A stretch of 64,000 nt of DNA from Oligella urethralis DSM 7531 (GCF_000372065.1 NZ_AQVB01000002.1:62001-126000), one strand, 5' to 3'; positions 39,165-47,227 are shown, counted from the first letter of the stretch. Made by a program: numbers and translations. Notes: generated from the sequence alone by a model not told the origin.

Positions 39165-39205
39165 AAAATGCTCCCAGCACGGTTCTTTCCTTGCGGGAGC
39201 ATTTT
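39165..39205 (+). terminator. Terminator/attenuator between dnaK and dnaJ
   Basis: An 11-bp perfect stem (AAAATGCTCCC with GGGAGCATTTT) ends in a short T-run (TTTTGTTTG), 30 bases before the dnaJ ATG. It should stop most dnaK transcripts and lower the dnaJ share. Confidence 0.8.
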
Positions 39206-39234
39206 GTTTGTAAAAATACAAAGGTTAAATTCAA

Positions 39235-40353
39235 ATGGCAAAAGCTGATTATTATGAATCCTTAGGCCTCGGTAAAAACGCAACGGAAGACGAGATTAAA
39301 AAGGCCTTCCGTAAACTCGCCATGAAGTACCACCCCGATCGTACCCAAGGGGATAAGGCGGCAGAAGAAAAGTTTAAAACGATCAAAGAGGCCTACGATG
39401 TGCTTTCCGACCCGGAAAAGAAGGCAGCCTACGATCGTTTTGGTCATGCCGGCGTTGATCCAAATGCAATGGGCGGTGGTGCAGGTTTTGATGACTTGGG
39501 TGATATTTTTGGCGGTATTTTTGGCGATATCTTCGGTCAGAGTGGTGCCCGTCAAAGCGGTCCGCGTGTAAGTCGCGGTGCGGATTTGCGTTATCGCATG
39601 GAGATTACGCTTGAACAGGCAGCTGCAGGCTATAAGACCGAGATCCGTGTACCGAGTTGGGAAATTTGTGAGACCTGTCACGGTAGCGGCGCCAAAGAGG
39701 GTACTGAGCCGACCACATGTAGTATGTGTCATGGTAGCGGGACCATGAATGTGCGTCAAGGCATTTTCCATATGCAGCAGACGTGTCCTAAATGTCACGG
39801 TTCTGGCAAGGAGATTAAGGATCCTTGTAAAACATGTGACGGTGTGGGTCGCGTACGCAAGCATAAAACCTTGGCCGTGGACATTCCTGCTGGTATTGAC
39901 AGCGGCATGCGTGTACGCTCTGCTGGCAATGGCGAACCGGGCGAAAATGGCGGCCCTCCGGGTGATTTATACATTGATGTATTGATTAAACCGCATGATA
40001 TCTTTACCCGTGATGGCGATGATTTGCATTGCGAAGTTCCGCTGTCTTTTGTTACCGCAGCACTGGGTGGTACGCTAACCGTTCCAACCCTTAACGGTAA
40101 GGGCGAGATTAAAATCCCTGAAGGCACACAAACTTCCAAGGTATTCCGCCTACGTGGCAAGGGTATTAAGGGTGTTCGCGCTGGTTACCCGGGCGATTTA
40201 TATTGTCATGTGGTGGTTGAAACCCCGGTGCGTCTAAGTGATGAGCAAAAAGACTTACTCAAGAAGTTTGCTGATTCTGTGGAAAAAGATGCAGATAAGC
40301 ATTCGCCGCAAAATAAGTCTTGGGGCGATCGCTTAAGAAATTTTTTCAATTAA
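39235..40353 (+). CDS. dnaJ: Co-chaperone DnaJ
   Basis: The 372-residue Hsp40 stimulates the DnaK ATPase. The J-domain holds HPDR (residues 33-36). A Gly/Phe-rich linker follows ([20 protein letters not shown]), then four CxxCxGxG zinc repeats at about residues 142-212 ([32 protein letters not shown]). The C-terminal peptide-binding domains complete it. It lies after a strong hairpin following dnaK, so expression may be by read-through. Confidence 0.98.
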   Translation: MAKADYYESLGLGKNATEDEIKKAFRKLAMKYHPDRTQGDKAAEEKFKTIKEAYDVLSDPEKKAAYDRFGHAGVDPNAMGGGAGFDDLGDIFGGIFGDIFGQSGARQSGPRVSRGADLRYRMEITLEQAAAGYKTEIRVPSWEICETCHGSGAKEGTEPTTCSMCHGSGTMNVRQGIFHMQQTCPKCHGSGKEIKDPCKTCDGVGRVRKHKTLAVDIPAGIDSGMRVRSAGNGEPGENGGPPGDLYIDVLIKPHDIFTRDGDDLHCEVPLSFVTAALGGTLTVPTLNGKGEIKIPEGTQTSKVFRLRGKGIKGVRAGYPGDLYCHVVVETPVRLSDEQKDLLKKFADSVEKDADKHSPQNKSWGDRLRNFFN

Positions 40354-40367
40354 TGATTCAATAAATC

Positions 40368-40404
40368 AAAAGCCTCTTTTGTATACTAAGCAAAAGAGGC
40401 TTTT
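40368..40404 (+). terminator. Terminator after dnaJ
   Basis: A 13-bp perfect stem (AAAAGCCTCTTTT with its complement) has an 11-base loop and a TTTTCTT tail. It works in both directions by symmetry and separates the chaperone block from the next gene. Confidence 0.85.
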
Positions 40405-40426
40405 CTTATCAATGAAGGAGTGGCTA

Positions 40427-41419
40427 ATGATGAAAGCGATTGAGATTAAGGGAGCGGGTGGTCCTGAGGTATTGCACGTGTGCGAGCGCGAAAAACCATC
40501 ACTCAAGGCTGGTGAGGTGTTAATTCGAGTCAAGGCGGCCGGTATTAATCGCCCCGATGTGGCGCAACGTCAAGGTAGCTATCCTCCTCCTAAGGGCGCT
40601 TCCGATCTGCCTGGTTTAGAGGTAGCAGGGGTGATTGTTGAGGGTGATCTGAGCGGCACGAATCTCAACATCGGTGATGCGGTCTGTGCCTTAACACCGG
40701 GTGGCGGTTATGCAGAATATGTCGCAACGCCCGCCGCACATTGCCTACCCATTCCGCAGGGCTTAAGCATGGTTGAGGCCGCTGGCTTACCCGAGACTTA
40801 CTTTACGGTGTGGGTGAATGTCTTTGACCGCGCGGGCTTAGCTGAGGGCGAAACTTTACTGGTTCATGGGGGCACCAGCGGTATTGGTACGACAGCGATT
40901 CAAATCGCTAAGGCAATGGGTCATACGGTGTATGCAACGGCAGGTTCAGATGAACGCGTGCAAGCGATTGAAGCCTTGGGTTGTGATAAGGGCATTAACT
41001 ATAAAACTCAGGACTTTGTTGATGTGATTGCTGAACTGACAAATAAGCGGGGCGTGGATGTGATTCTGGATATGGTCGCCGGTGATTATATTAGTAAAAA
41101 TATCCGTTGCTTGGCGGAAGATGGTCGTTTATCAATGATTGCGATTATGGGTGGTCGCATGGGTGAGCTAGATGCGGCACGGATTGTGTTTAAACGACTG
41201 ACCGTCACTGGCTCTAGTCTTAGACCGCGGAGCGACGAATATAAGGCAAAAATTGCCCGTGCGCTGCTAGAAAAGGTCTGGCCATTGATTGAGGCAGGGA
41301 AGATTAAGCCGGTGGTGCATGCGGTACTTGATTATCAAGAGATTCGCCAAGCGCATGAAATGATGGATGCGGGTGAGCAAATCGGTAAAATTATCATCAC
41401 TTTTCCGGACAGCGAATAG
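40427..41419 (+). CDS. NAD(P)H-quinone oxidoreductase (PIG3-like MDR family)
   Basis: The 330-residue protein is a zinc-free medium-chain reductase, of the branch related to human TP53I3/PIG3. It has the N-terminal GINRPDVAQRQGSYPPPKGASD and the nucleotide motif VHGGTSGIGTTAIQIAKAMG (about residue 147). AAGGAG precedes the double ATG at 40427/40430. An upstream frame start at 40379 lies inside the terminator stem and is rejected. It is separate in sequence type from the first oxidoreductase at 3197. It is followed by tpiA. Confidence 0.9.
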   Translation: MMKAIEIKGAGGPEVLHVCEREKPSLKAGEVLIRVKAAGINRPDVAQRQGSYPPPKGASDLPGLEVAGVIVEGDLSGTNLNIGDAVCALTPGGGYAEYVATPAAHCLPIPQGLSMVEAAGLPETYFTVWVNVFDRAGLAEGETLLVHGGTSGIGTTAIQIAKAMGHTVYATAGSDERVQAIEALGCDKGINYKTQDFVDVIAELTNKRGVDVILDMVAGDYISKNIRCLAEDGRLSMIAIMGGRMGELDAARIVFKRLTVTGSSLRPRSDEYKAKIARALLEKVWPLIEAGKIKPVVHAVLDYQEIRQAHEMMDAGEQIGKIIITFPDSE

Positions 41420-41476
41420 ATTTTCAAGCTATAATCATGGGTTATCTTGGAATACTGAATTACTAATTCATTAATA

Positions 41477-42286
41477 GTGACTGTGACTGATCATCATCTT
41501 AATGCGCTTGCCACCACGCCCCAAATCCTTAGGGATGGTCGAGGCGGTCGATTAATTCTTGGCAACTGGAAAATGCACGGTAGTATTAAAGAAAACCGTG
41601 AGTTAATGCGTCGATTATTAGAAGGGGCGGAGGCGCTACCTGCCGCTGTGGCGCTAGGTGTCTGTGTGCCGTTTCCCTATTTGGCCCAAGCCAGAGAGTT
41701 GCTCTACACTAGTGATATTAGCTGGGGCGCGCAGGATGTGAGTTGTCATGCGCAGGGCGCCTATACTGGTGAGGTTTCGGCGCAAATGCTATGCGATTTT
41801 GGCGCCACTTGGGTGTTGGTTGGTCATTCGGAGCGTCGCACTATGCACGGTGAGACCAGCGCACAGGTTGCCGAAAAGGCACAAAAAGCACTTAAGCGTG
41901 GTTTGACGCCGGTCGTCTGTGTGGGGGAATCCTATAAAGCGCATGAGGATGGTGCTGCTTTGGAGGTGATCCGTGAGCAGCTTAAACCAATCTTAGCCTT
42001 AGGTGCTGAGCAGGTATCAAAGATGGTCATTGCCTATGAGCCGATCTGGGCCATTGGTACAGGACTGACAGCGACACCCGAGCAGGCGCAGACAGTGCAT
42101 GCCTATATTCGTTCCCTGCTAGAGGCAATTGGGGTGTCAGAACTATTTATTTTATACGGTGGTAGTGTAAAGCCGGATAATGCTGCCAGTTTATTTGCCA
42201 TGCCAGATATTAATGGTGCCTTAGTCGGTGGTGCATCACTGGATGCCAAGGATTTTTTAGCGATTGCTAACGCTGGCTTAAAGTAG
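41477..42286 (+). CDS. tpiA: Triosephosphate isomerase
   Basis: The 269-residue glycolytic enzyme interconverts DHAP and glyceraldehyde 3-phosphate. It has GNWKMHGS, the catalytic histidine in VGHSERR, the catalytic glutamate in AYEPIWAIGTG and the phosphate loop LYGGSVKP. The start is GTG at 41477 (a second GTG is at 41483). This leaves about 25 residues before the usual N-terminus, an extension without a clear ribosome site. secG follows after 90 bases. Confidence 0.95.
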   Translation: MTVTDHHLNALATTPQILRDGRGGRLILGNWKMHGSIKENRELMRRLLEGAEALPAAVALGVCVPFPYLAQARELLYTSDISWGAQDVSCHAQGAYTGEVSAQMLCDFGATWVLVGHSERRTMHGETSAQVAEKAQKALKRGLTPVVCVGESYKAHEDGAALEVIREQLKPILALGAEQVSKMVIAYEPIWAIGTGLTATPEQAQTVHAYIRSLLEAIGVSELFILYGGSVKPDNAASLFAMPDINGALVGGASLDAKDFLAIANAGLK

Positions 42287-42376
42287 TATCCAGCTGCGGT
42301 TTTGCATGTCGTGTTATTTGTTTTTAATTTTTAAAGTTTCGAGCTAATTGCTCTTATTCCTTCGTTGGAGTTTTTA

Positions 42377-42817
42377 ATGCCGTCATTTATTTTTCCAGTA
42401 TTGATTGTGGTGCAAGTAATTGCTGCTTTTGCCGTGATTGTTCTCGTCATGTTGCAACAGGGCAAGGGCGCTGATATGGGTTCGGCGTTTGGCAGTGGTT
42501 CTGCAGGTAGTATTTTCGGTTCTGCCGGTGCCTCAAACTTTTTCTCTCGCATGACCAAGTGGGCTGCCATCATCTTCTTTATTTGTACTTTAGGTTTAGC
42601 CTATATTGGTAGCACTTCAATGGCACCGACGCAATCCTCGGGTGGCACTGATGCTGGCTTGATGGAGCAGTATAATGAGCTTCCGGTCGCTCCAGGCGCT
42701 AGTGGTGCCAGTGTACCTGCAACGCCAGATGCGACGGATAGTGCTGTTCCAGCAGCACCATCCATGGGTGCACCGGTAGCGCCAGCAACAGAAAGCACGA
42801 CACCAGCTACTGAGTAG
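42377..42817 (+). CDS. secG: Preprotein translocase subunit SecG
   Basis: The 146-residue protein is a non-essential subunit of the SecYEG channel. Two transmembrane segments flank the conserved loop LQQGKGADMGSAFGSGSAGS. A tail of about 70 residues rich in Ala, Pro, Ser and Thr follows, common in betaproteobacteria. The ATG at 42377 follows TTGGAG by 6 bases; the upstream TTG frame start is that ribosome site itself. tpiA lies before and tRNA-Leu after, the usual order in Burkholderiales. Confidence 0.94.
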   Translation: MPSFIFPVLIVVQVIAAFAVIVLVMLQQGKGADMGSAFGSGSAGSIFGSAGASNFFSRMTKWAAIIFFICTLGLAYIGSTSMAPTQSSGGTDAGLMEQYNELPVAPGASGASVPATPDATDSAVPAAPSMGAPVAPATESTTPATE

Positions 42818-42901
42818 TCGCCGTTAATAATGTTGTGTGGTCTTTTTGCTGCTCACACGCTTATAAGCAGGTAGATTTTGGGTGATGGCGGAAATTAAGC
42901 C

Positions 42902-42930
42902 TTGCAGAATCGCCAAAGCCATGATAGAAT
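42902..42930 (+). promoter_or_regulatory. Sigma-70 promoter of tRNA-Leu
   Basis: TTGCAG and TAGAAT are spaced by 17 bases, about 45 bases before the tRNA-Leu 5' end. Confidence 0.7.
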
Positions 42931-42974
42931 CTACCTCTTTATCGCAAGATAAAAATTCAATCATCTACATAATT

Positions 42975-43059
42975 GCTCACGTGGTGGAATTGGTAGACAC
43001 GCTACCTTGAGGTGGTAGTGGCGAGAGCCTTGGGAGTTCAAGTCTCCCCGTGAGCACCA
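42975..43059 (+). tRNA. tRNA-Leu (GAG)
   Basis: The 85-nt class II tRNA has acceptor arms GCTCACG/CGTGAGC, anticodon stem CTACC/GGTAG around TTGAGGT (anticodon GAG), a long variable arm and encoded CCA. It lies downstream of secG as in other Burkholderiales. The nuo operon usually found next in that group is missing here. Confidence 0.96.
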
Positions 43060-43252
43060 TCAGTCAAATTTACTCCCCTTTTATTCCCTTTAAAAATCTT
43101 CAATAAGACCCATGAAATCAAAGGGTTGTGGTATTTTTGCAGCTTAAATTTCTGTAATTTCCTTTAAGTTTTTTTAGTCTTATTTTGGGCTATTCCCATA
43201 AATTTGTTGGGATCATAAACTGTTGATCCCAACACTTTATAAAATTAATAAA

Positions 43253-43579
43253 ATGATTTATGGTGTGCATCACGGTAGAGAGTTATGCTGGGTCATTGCA
43301 CCTATCTGGTCGGATAAGGAGCGACAGGAGTTCATTGATTGGCTTGCGTGCAATCCTGAAGTTGGTGACGTTATTCCGGGTTCTGGTGGTTTACGTAAAG
43401 TACGTTGGGGAAAACAAGGCTCTGGCAAACGGGGTGGTGTAAGAGTTATCTATTTCAACCCGTCCGTAGGTGAAATAACATTACTAATAGCGTACACAAA
43501 AGCAAAATTCGACAACCTTTCTACTGAGTTTTTGCTTAAACTGAAAAATGAGGTGTCCAAATGCATGATAAAGAGATGA
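43253..43579 (+). CDS. RelE/HigB-type toxin of a type II toxin-antitoxin system
   Basis: The 108-residue protein has the RelE/HigB-2 core: a helix ending EFIDWLACNPEVGDVIPGSG, then GLRKVRW, GSGKRGGVRVIYF and TLLIAYTKAKFDNL strands. Toxins of this type cut mRNA at the ribosome. The ATG at 43253 gives the family N-terminal length; a TTG start at 43223 would add 10 residues. The antitoxin gene overlaps its 3' end by 19 bases, the reverse-order layout (toxin first) seen in higBA. Upstream and downstream text is AT-rich. Confidence 0.85.
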   Translation: MIYGVHHGRELCWVIAPIWSDKERQEFIDWLACNPEVGDVIPGSGGLRKVRWGKQGSGKRGGVRVIYFNPSVGEITLLIAYTKAKFDNLSTEFLLKLKNEVSKCMIKR

Positions 43580-43848
43580 AACAGTTTGAAGAAGACCTTC
43601 TTCAATCCGTAAGAGAAATGAAAAACCGGAAGTTTGCTTCATCAACCAAAGTCAATGTGACAGAAGTCACTAAAGCTCGTATCAATGCAGGTTTATCTCA
43701 AGACTCTTTTGCCAAATTGATGGGGATTTCCATTCGCACCTTGCAAGAATGGGAGCAAGGTAGACGAAAACCCAGTGGTGCTGCGCAAACATTGTTAAAA
43801 ATAGCTAATCGGTATCCAGAGGCATTACGTGAGTTAAACGGTGTATGA
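43561..43848 (+). CDS. HigA/NadS-type helix-turn-helix antitoxin
   Basis: The 95-residue protein has a charged N-terminal region that likely binds the toxin. An XRE-type HTH lies at about residues 38-75 (RINAGLSQDSFAKLMGISIR, TLQEWEQGRRKPSGAAQ). It would neutralise the toxin and repress the pair. It starts inside the toxin gene (overlap 19 bases), so translation is coupled. No terminator is clear after it. Confidence 0.88.
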   Translation: MHDKEMKQFEEDLLQSVREMKNRKFASSTKVNVTEVTKARINAGLSQDSFAKLMGISIRTLQEWEQGRRKPSGAAQTLLKIANRYPEALRELNGV

Positions 43849-44024
43849 CCCCCATTTTTAGGAACACCTTTTGTGGAATGATATGGATTTTAAACCGCTT
43901 TAAGTTGCGGGGGTACGCCTCCTATAGCCATGGCAGGCTGTACGTTATTCTCTGGGTCACTATATCAGGCTACACAAAGGCTCCCGTATACTCAACTTAT
44001 ATATCTACGGAACGATAACTGATT

Positions 44025-44312
44025 ATGCAAAAAACACCCCAGTATGTCTCTAAGTTCGTAAGACTCTTTATTTTTTTAGTTTTTTTTATTCTTACTTTTT
44101 TATTGCTTGCCCCTATTTACTCTTGGCTTGGTGATTTGTTTCTGGCGGAAAGTGTTTTATGGTTTACCATAAAGTTCGGTTTGGGGGATGTTAGTTATTT
44201 TGGTTTTTTGGTATTAATAGCCATTAATTTGATACCAGCACTAGTAAGCTATAAGTTATTCTTGTATTTGCATTCTCGTAAATTAGCCAGTTGTGATAAA
44301 TGTTATCGGTAA
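44025..44312 (+). CDS. Small membrane protein, unknown
   Basis: The 95-residue frame has two hydrophobic spans (about residues 12-36 and 60-85) and a basic, Cys-containing tail (SRKLASCDKCYR). No ribosome site of good quality precedes the ATG. Codon use is AT-rich compared with neighbouring housekeeping genes, suggesting acquired DNA. No family is recognised. It lies between the toxin-antitoxin pair and the trimethylamine monooxygenase gene. Confidence 0.5.
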   Translation: MQKTPQYVSKFVRLFIFLVFFILTFLLLAPIYSWLGDLFLAESVLWFTIKFGLGDVSYFGFLVLIAINLIPALVSYKLFLYLHSRKLASCDKCYR

Positions 44313-44390
44313 TGATTTAGGGGATGGTTACCCTCAAACTAGCAAATCACGTTCCGTACAGTGTTTACTGGCTAGCAAATTATCCCTCAT

Positions 44391-44419
44391 TTGAAGCATC
44401 TGCTTATGTCTGTTATAAT
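44391..44419 (+). promoter_or_regulatory. Sigma-70 promoter of the trimethylamine monooxygenase gene
   Basis: TTGAAG (44391-44396) and a perfect TATAAT (44414-44419) have 17-base spacing. Transcription would start near 44426, leaving a leader of about 170 bases before the gene. The gap 44313-44598 holds no other gene. Confidence 0.75.
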
Positions 44420-44431
44420 CATCATGTTAGT

Positions 44432-44449
44432 ATCAGTACTAGTATTGAT
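44432..44449. promoter_or_regulatory. Candidate operator downstream of the tmm promoter
   Basis: ATCAGTACTAGTATTGAT is an 18-bp palindrome (16 of 18 bases symmetric) covering about +6 to +23 relative to the inferred start. This placement fits a repressor that blocks initiation, for example of the TetR type. No regulator gene is adjacent. Confidence 0.5.
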
Positions 44450-44598
44450 TGATGCTATGTAATTATCTTACGCTGCAGAGATTTGCGGCAATCAATTAGG
44501 GTGTTGTTAGTGCCCTGTCAAATTTTTTCTATTAATCAGTAATCACACGCTCTGATGTAGATAGCATAGAGCGTATAAATAATTGGTGGTATCTTATT

Positions 44599-45969
44599 TT
44601 GAATAAACGTAAAACGAGAATTGCTATTTTAGGTGCGGGTCCAAGTGGTTTAGCCCAACTACGTGCGTTTGAGGCGTTGCGTAAAGCAGGCGTCACCGAT
44701 TTGCCAGAAATTGTCTGTTATGAAAAACAAAATGACGTGGGCGGTATGTGGAACTACACATGGCGTACAGGTCTTGATAAAAACGGCGAACCCGTGCACG
44801 GGAGTATGTACCGTTATCTGTGGTCTAACGGTCCTAAAGAGTGTTTAGAGTTTGCGGACTACTCTTTTGATCAGCATTTTGATCAACCAATTCCTTCTTA
44901 TCCGCCGCGTGAGGTGCTTAAAGACTACATCATGGGACGTCTAGATAAACGTGCGATCTTTAATTATATCCGTTTCGAGTGCCCTGTACGTTGGGTGACC
45001 TTTGATGATGAAACCCAACTGTTTACCGTAACGGTAATGAATCACAAAACCGGTGAGCAAGAATCTGAAGAGTTTGATTATGTAATTGTTGCCACAGGTC
45101 ATTTCTCTACTCCAAATATGCCTTATTATGAGGGTTTGGAGCAGTTCCCTGGTCGTGTTTTGCATGCTCATGACTTCCGTGATGCCTTAGAATTTGAAGG
45201 CAAGGATGTATTATTAGTGGGCGGTAGTTATTCGGCAGAAGATATCGGTTCACAATGTTATAAGTATGGTGCCAAGACAGTTACTATCAGTCAGCGCAGC
45301 GGCACGTTTGGTTATGAATGGCCTGAAAGCATTTTTGAAAAGCCGGGTTTAGATCGTATTGAAGGTAATGTGGTTTATTTTACGGATGGTAGTAGTCAGC
45401 CATTTGATGCCATTATTATGTGTACCGGCTATATTTTCCACTTCCCATTCTTACCAGATGAGCTGCGTTTGGAGACGCATAACTGTTTGTATCCAGATAA
45501 CCTTTATAAGGGTATCTTTTTCCAAAGTAATCCAAAGTTGATGTACTTAGGCATGCAGGATCAGTGGTTCACATTTAATATGTTTGATACCCAAGCTTGG
45601 TATGCGCGTGATTTCATGATGGGTAAAATTGAATTGCCGGATGAAGCCACTCGTCGTAAAGACATTGACTCATGGTTAGCACGTCACGAGTTGTTGGATA
45701 CGGATGAAAAGTCAATTGACTTCCAAGCAAGCTACATTCAAGATTTGTTAGAAGCAACCGATTATCCAAGTTTTCCAGTTCATGAGCAGGCTGAGTTATT
45801 CAAGCGCTGGTTACAGGATAAACAGGCTGATATCATGGGCTTTAGAAATAAGTCTTATCCTTCAGCAATTACTGGAACAATGGCAGCTCAGTTGCCAAGA
45901 CCTTGGTTAGAGATTAAGGACGATTCGCTTGAAGGGTTTATGTCGTTGAAGTTTAAAAAAGCGAGCTAA
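44599..45969 (+). CDS. tmm: Trimethylamine monooxygenase (flavin-containing monooxygenase, Tmm-like)
   Basis: The 456-residue FAD/NADPH enzyme resembles bacterial trimethylamine monooxygenases, which oxidise trimethylamine to TMAO. It has GAGPSG (residues 13-18), the FMO signature FPGRVLHAHDF, and the second nucleotide motif VGGSYSAEDIGSQ. The Tmm-like texts MYRYLWSNGPKECLEFADY and MQDQWFTFNMFDTQAWYARD are also present. The start is TTG, with GGTGG about 10 bases upstream. A substrate other than trimethylamine cannot be excluded. A strong terminator follows, so it is monocistronic. Confidence 0.88.
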   Translation: MNKRKTRIAILGAGPSGLAQLRAFEALRKAGVTDLPEIVCYEKQNDVGGMWNYTWRTGLDKNGEPVHGSMYRYLWSNGPKECLEFADYSFDQHFDQPIPSYPPREVLKDYIMGRLDKRAIFNYIRFECPVRWVTFDDETQLFTVTVMNHKTGEQESEEFDYVIVATGHFSTPNMPYYEGLEQFPGRVLHAHDFRDALEFEGKDVLLVGGSYSAEDIGSQCYKYGAKTVTISQRSGTFGYEWPESIFEKPGLDRIEGNVVYFTDGSSQPFDAIIMCTGYIFHFPFLPDELRLETHNCLYPDNLYKGIFFQSNPKLMYLGMQDQWFTFNMFDTQAWYARDFMMGKIELPDEATRRKDIDSWLARHELLDTDEKSIDFQASYIQDLLEATDYPSFPVHEQAELFKRWLQDKQADIMGFRNKSYPSAITGTMAAQLPRPWLEIKDDSLEGFMSLKFKKAS

Positions 45970-46025
45970 TCCTCAGATCGATTAAATAAAGCATTTTGCC
46001 TTATTGACTTCTATTGACAAATGGA

Positions 46026-46066
46026 TTCCGGAGTAAGTACATCATTTTATTTACTCCGGATTTTTT
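46026..46066 (+). terminator. Terminator after tmm
   Basis: A 10-bp stem (TCCGGAGTAA with TTACTCCGGA) is followed directly by TTTTTT. The downstream gap to 46220 shows no gene. Confidence 0.88.
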
Positions 46067-46220
46067 GTACGTCACTGGTCAATTGTTCGCAGGTGCTTTA
46101 GTGCTTACCAGGATCGCCATGATATAGGCAGCAAAACAGTCAGTCTGTGAATACAATTTAACTGTGGAAGCCTTGCTACTTGTTGAAGTGCGGGTTGCTT
46201 TGATGAAATAGGAGCGTGAG

Positions 46221-46859
46221 TTGAATCGAGCCATAGTCCAGCAATTAAGCATTCGTCCGCTTAAGCAAGAAGAGCTAGTAGATGCCGTGGCAATTTGTGC
46301 GCAGGCCATGCGTGATAACCCATTACATACAAAGGTATTTGGGCAGGCTGAAGAAAAACGCCAGCGTCGACTGCAACGTTTCTTTCCCGGGATGCTCGCC
46401 TATGTGGCGCGTAAAGGTTGCTTGTACGGCGCCTTTGTTGAGCAGCGTTTAGTCGGGGTACTTGGGGTTCTTGCCCCTGGGCATTGTAGCCCCTCACTTA
46501 TGGATATGATGCGGCTACTACCTTCGATGGTGCTTTCAAATAGCTTGTTAGGGCAGTTGCGCCTGGCTATCTGGCTAGGCAGTTGGGCTAAACTAAACCC
46601 CCGTAGCCCGCATTGGCACTTGGGTCCCCTGGCTGTTGATCCAGCTTGGCAAGGGCAGGGTATTGCTCGACAATTATTGACGCGGGCTTTTGAGCAGGCC
46701 GAGCTGCGGGCACCAAGTGCTCCCCTCTATTTAGAAACTGATAAACCAGAAAATGTACGCTATTATAAACGTATTGGTTTTTATACGCTAGACAGCCCAC
46801 GGATTTTAGGCACTCAAAGCTGGTTGATGCTTAGATTTAACAGTGTCGAGCAACGTTAG
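46221..46859 (+). CDS. GNAT family N-acetyltransferase
   Basis: The 212-residue protein has the acetyl-CoA binding text LGPLAVDPAWQGQGIARQLL (about residues 134-153) and the C-terminal ETDKPENVRYYKRIGFY typical of GNAT enzymes. It starts at TTG 46221, with AGGAG 6 bases upstream, the only good ribosome site nearby. The acceptor substrate is unknown. An amphipathic hydrophobic stretch at about residues 93-118 separates the two halves. Confidence 0.85.
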   Translation: MNRAIVQQLSIRPLKQEELVDAVAICAQAMRDNPLHTKVFGQAEEKRQRRLQRFFPGMLAYVARKGCLYGAFVEQRLVGVLGVLAPGHCSPSLMDMMRLLPSMVLSNSLLGQLRLAIWLGSWAKLNPRSPHWHLGPLAVDPAWQGQGIARQLLTRAFEQAELRAPSAPLYLETDKPENVRYYKRIGFYTLDSPRILGTQSWLMLRFNSVEQR

Positions 46860-46948
46860 CCCTGACAGCTCTCAGCGGCAGCTAGCGGTCAAGGCTAGAG
46901 CAGTGCGAGCTCCTAAGTGATTGTTTTAAATCCAATGCAACGTGGGGC

Positions 46949-47227
46949 TTATTGCTTTTTAGTCGGCGTATAAATCATCGTGCCGACTACGCGCCGCAAG
47001 ATTGGCAGAATGATTAGAACTAATGGAAAGGCGATTAACCAAGACTGAAGCCAGTTATTGAGCTATATTGGAAAAATGCCATCTACCAAGCCCAAATTTT
47101 TAATGGTGTTGTAAGCTGAAACAACCCCACTCATAATGCCTGATAATAATAACGGCATTAACCAATGGATGTTGCTTGCAGGTAATTTTGGCAATAAGCC
47201 AAAAAAGAAATGCGTATGTTTCTTCAT
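46949..47227 (-). pseudogene. DUF2798-type membrane protein broken by an in-frame stop
   Basis: The frame runs 93 codons on the minus strand. It begins MKKHTHFFFGLLPKLPASN, continues through one transmembrane helix (GIMSGVVSAYNTI), meets TAG at codon 55 (47063-47065) and resumes as NNWLQSWLIAFPLVLIILPI to a TAA stop. The two-span layout and WLQSWL motif match DUF2798 proteins, so one nonsense mutation probably broke the gene. A sequencing error or read-through would be the alternatives. DUF2798 function is unknown. Confidence 0.7.

Noticed and set aside
39262-39864. 200-codon open frame on the minus strand
   Set aside because: It lies wholly inside dnaJ, has no ribosome site and its text is Thr/Leu-rich as expected from the antisense of a conserved gene.
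43060-44600. Integrated element with att repeats at tRNA-Leu
   Set aside because: No integrase gene and no repeat of the tRNA 3' end could be seen downstream, so an integrative element is not supported.
46067-46220. Possible remnant of a membrane protein (text QLFAGALVLTRIAMI then stop)
   Set aside because: Too short to assign; an isolated hydrophobic stretch of 15 residues could occur by chance.
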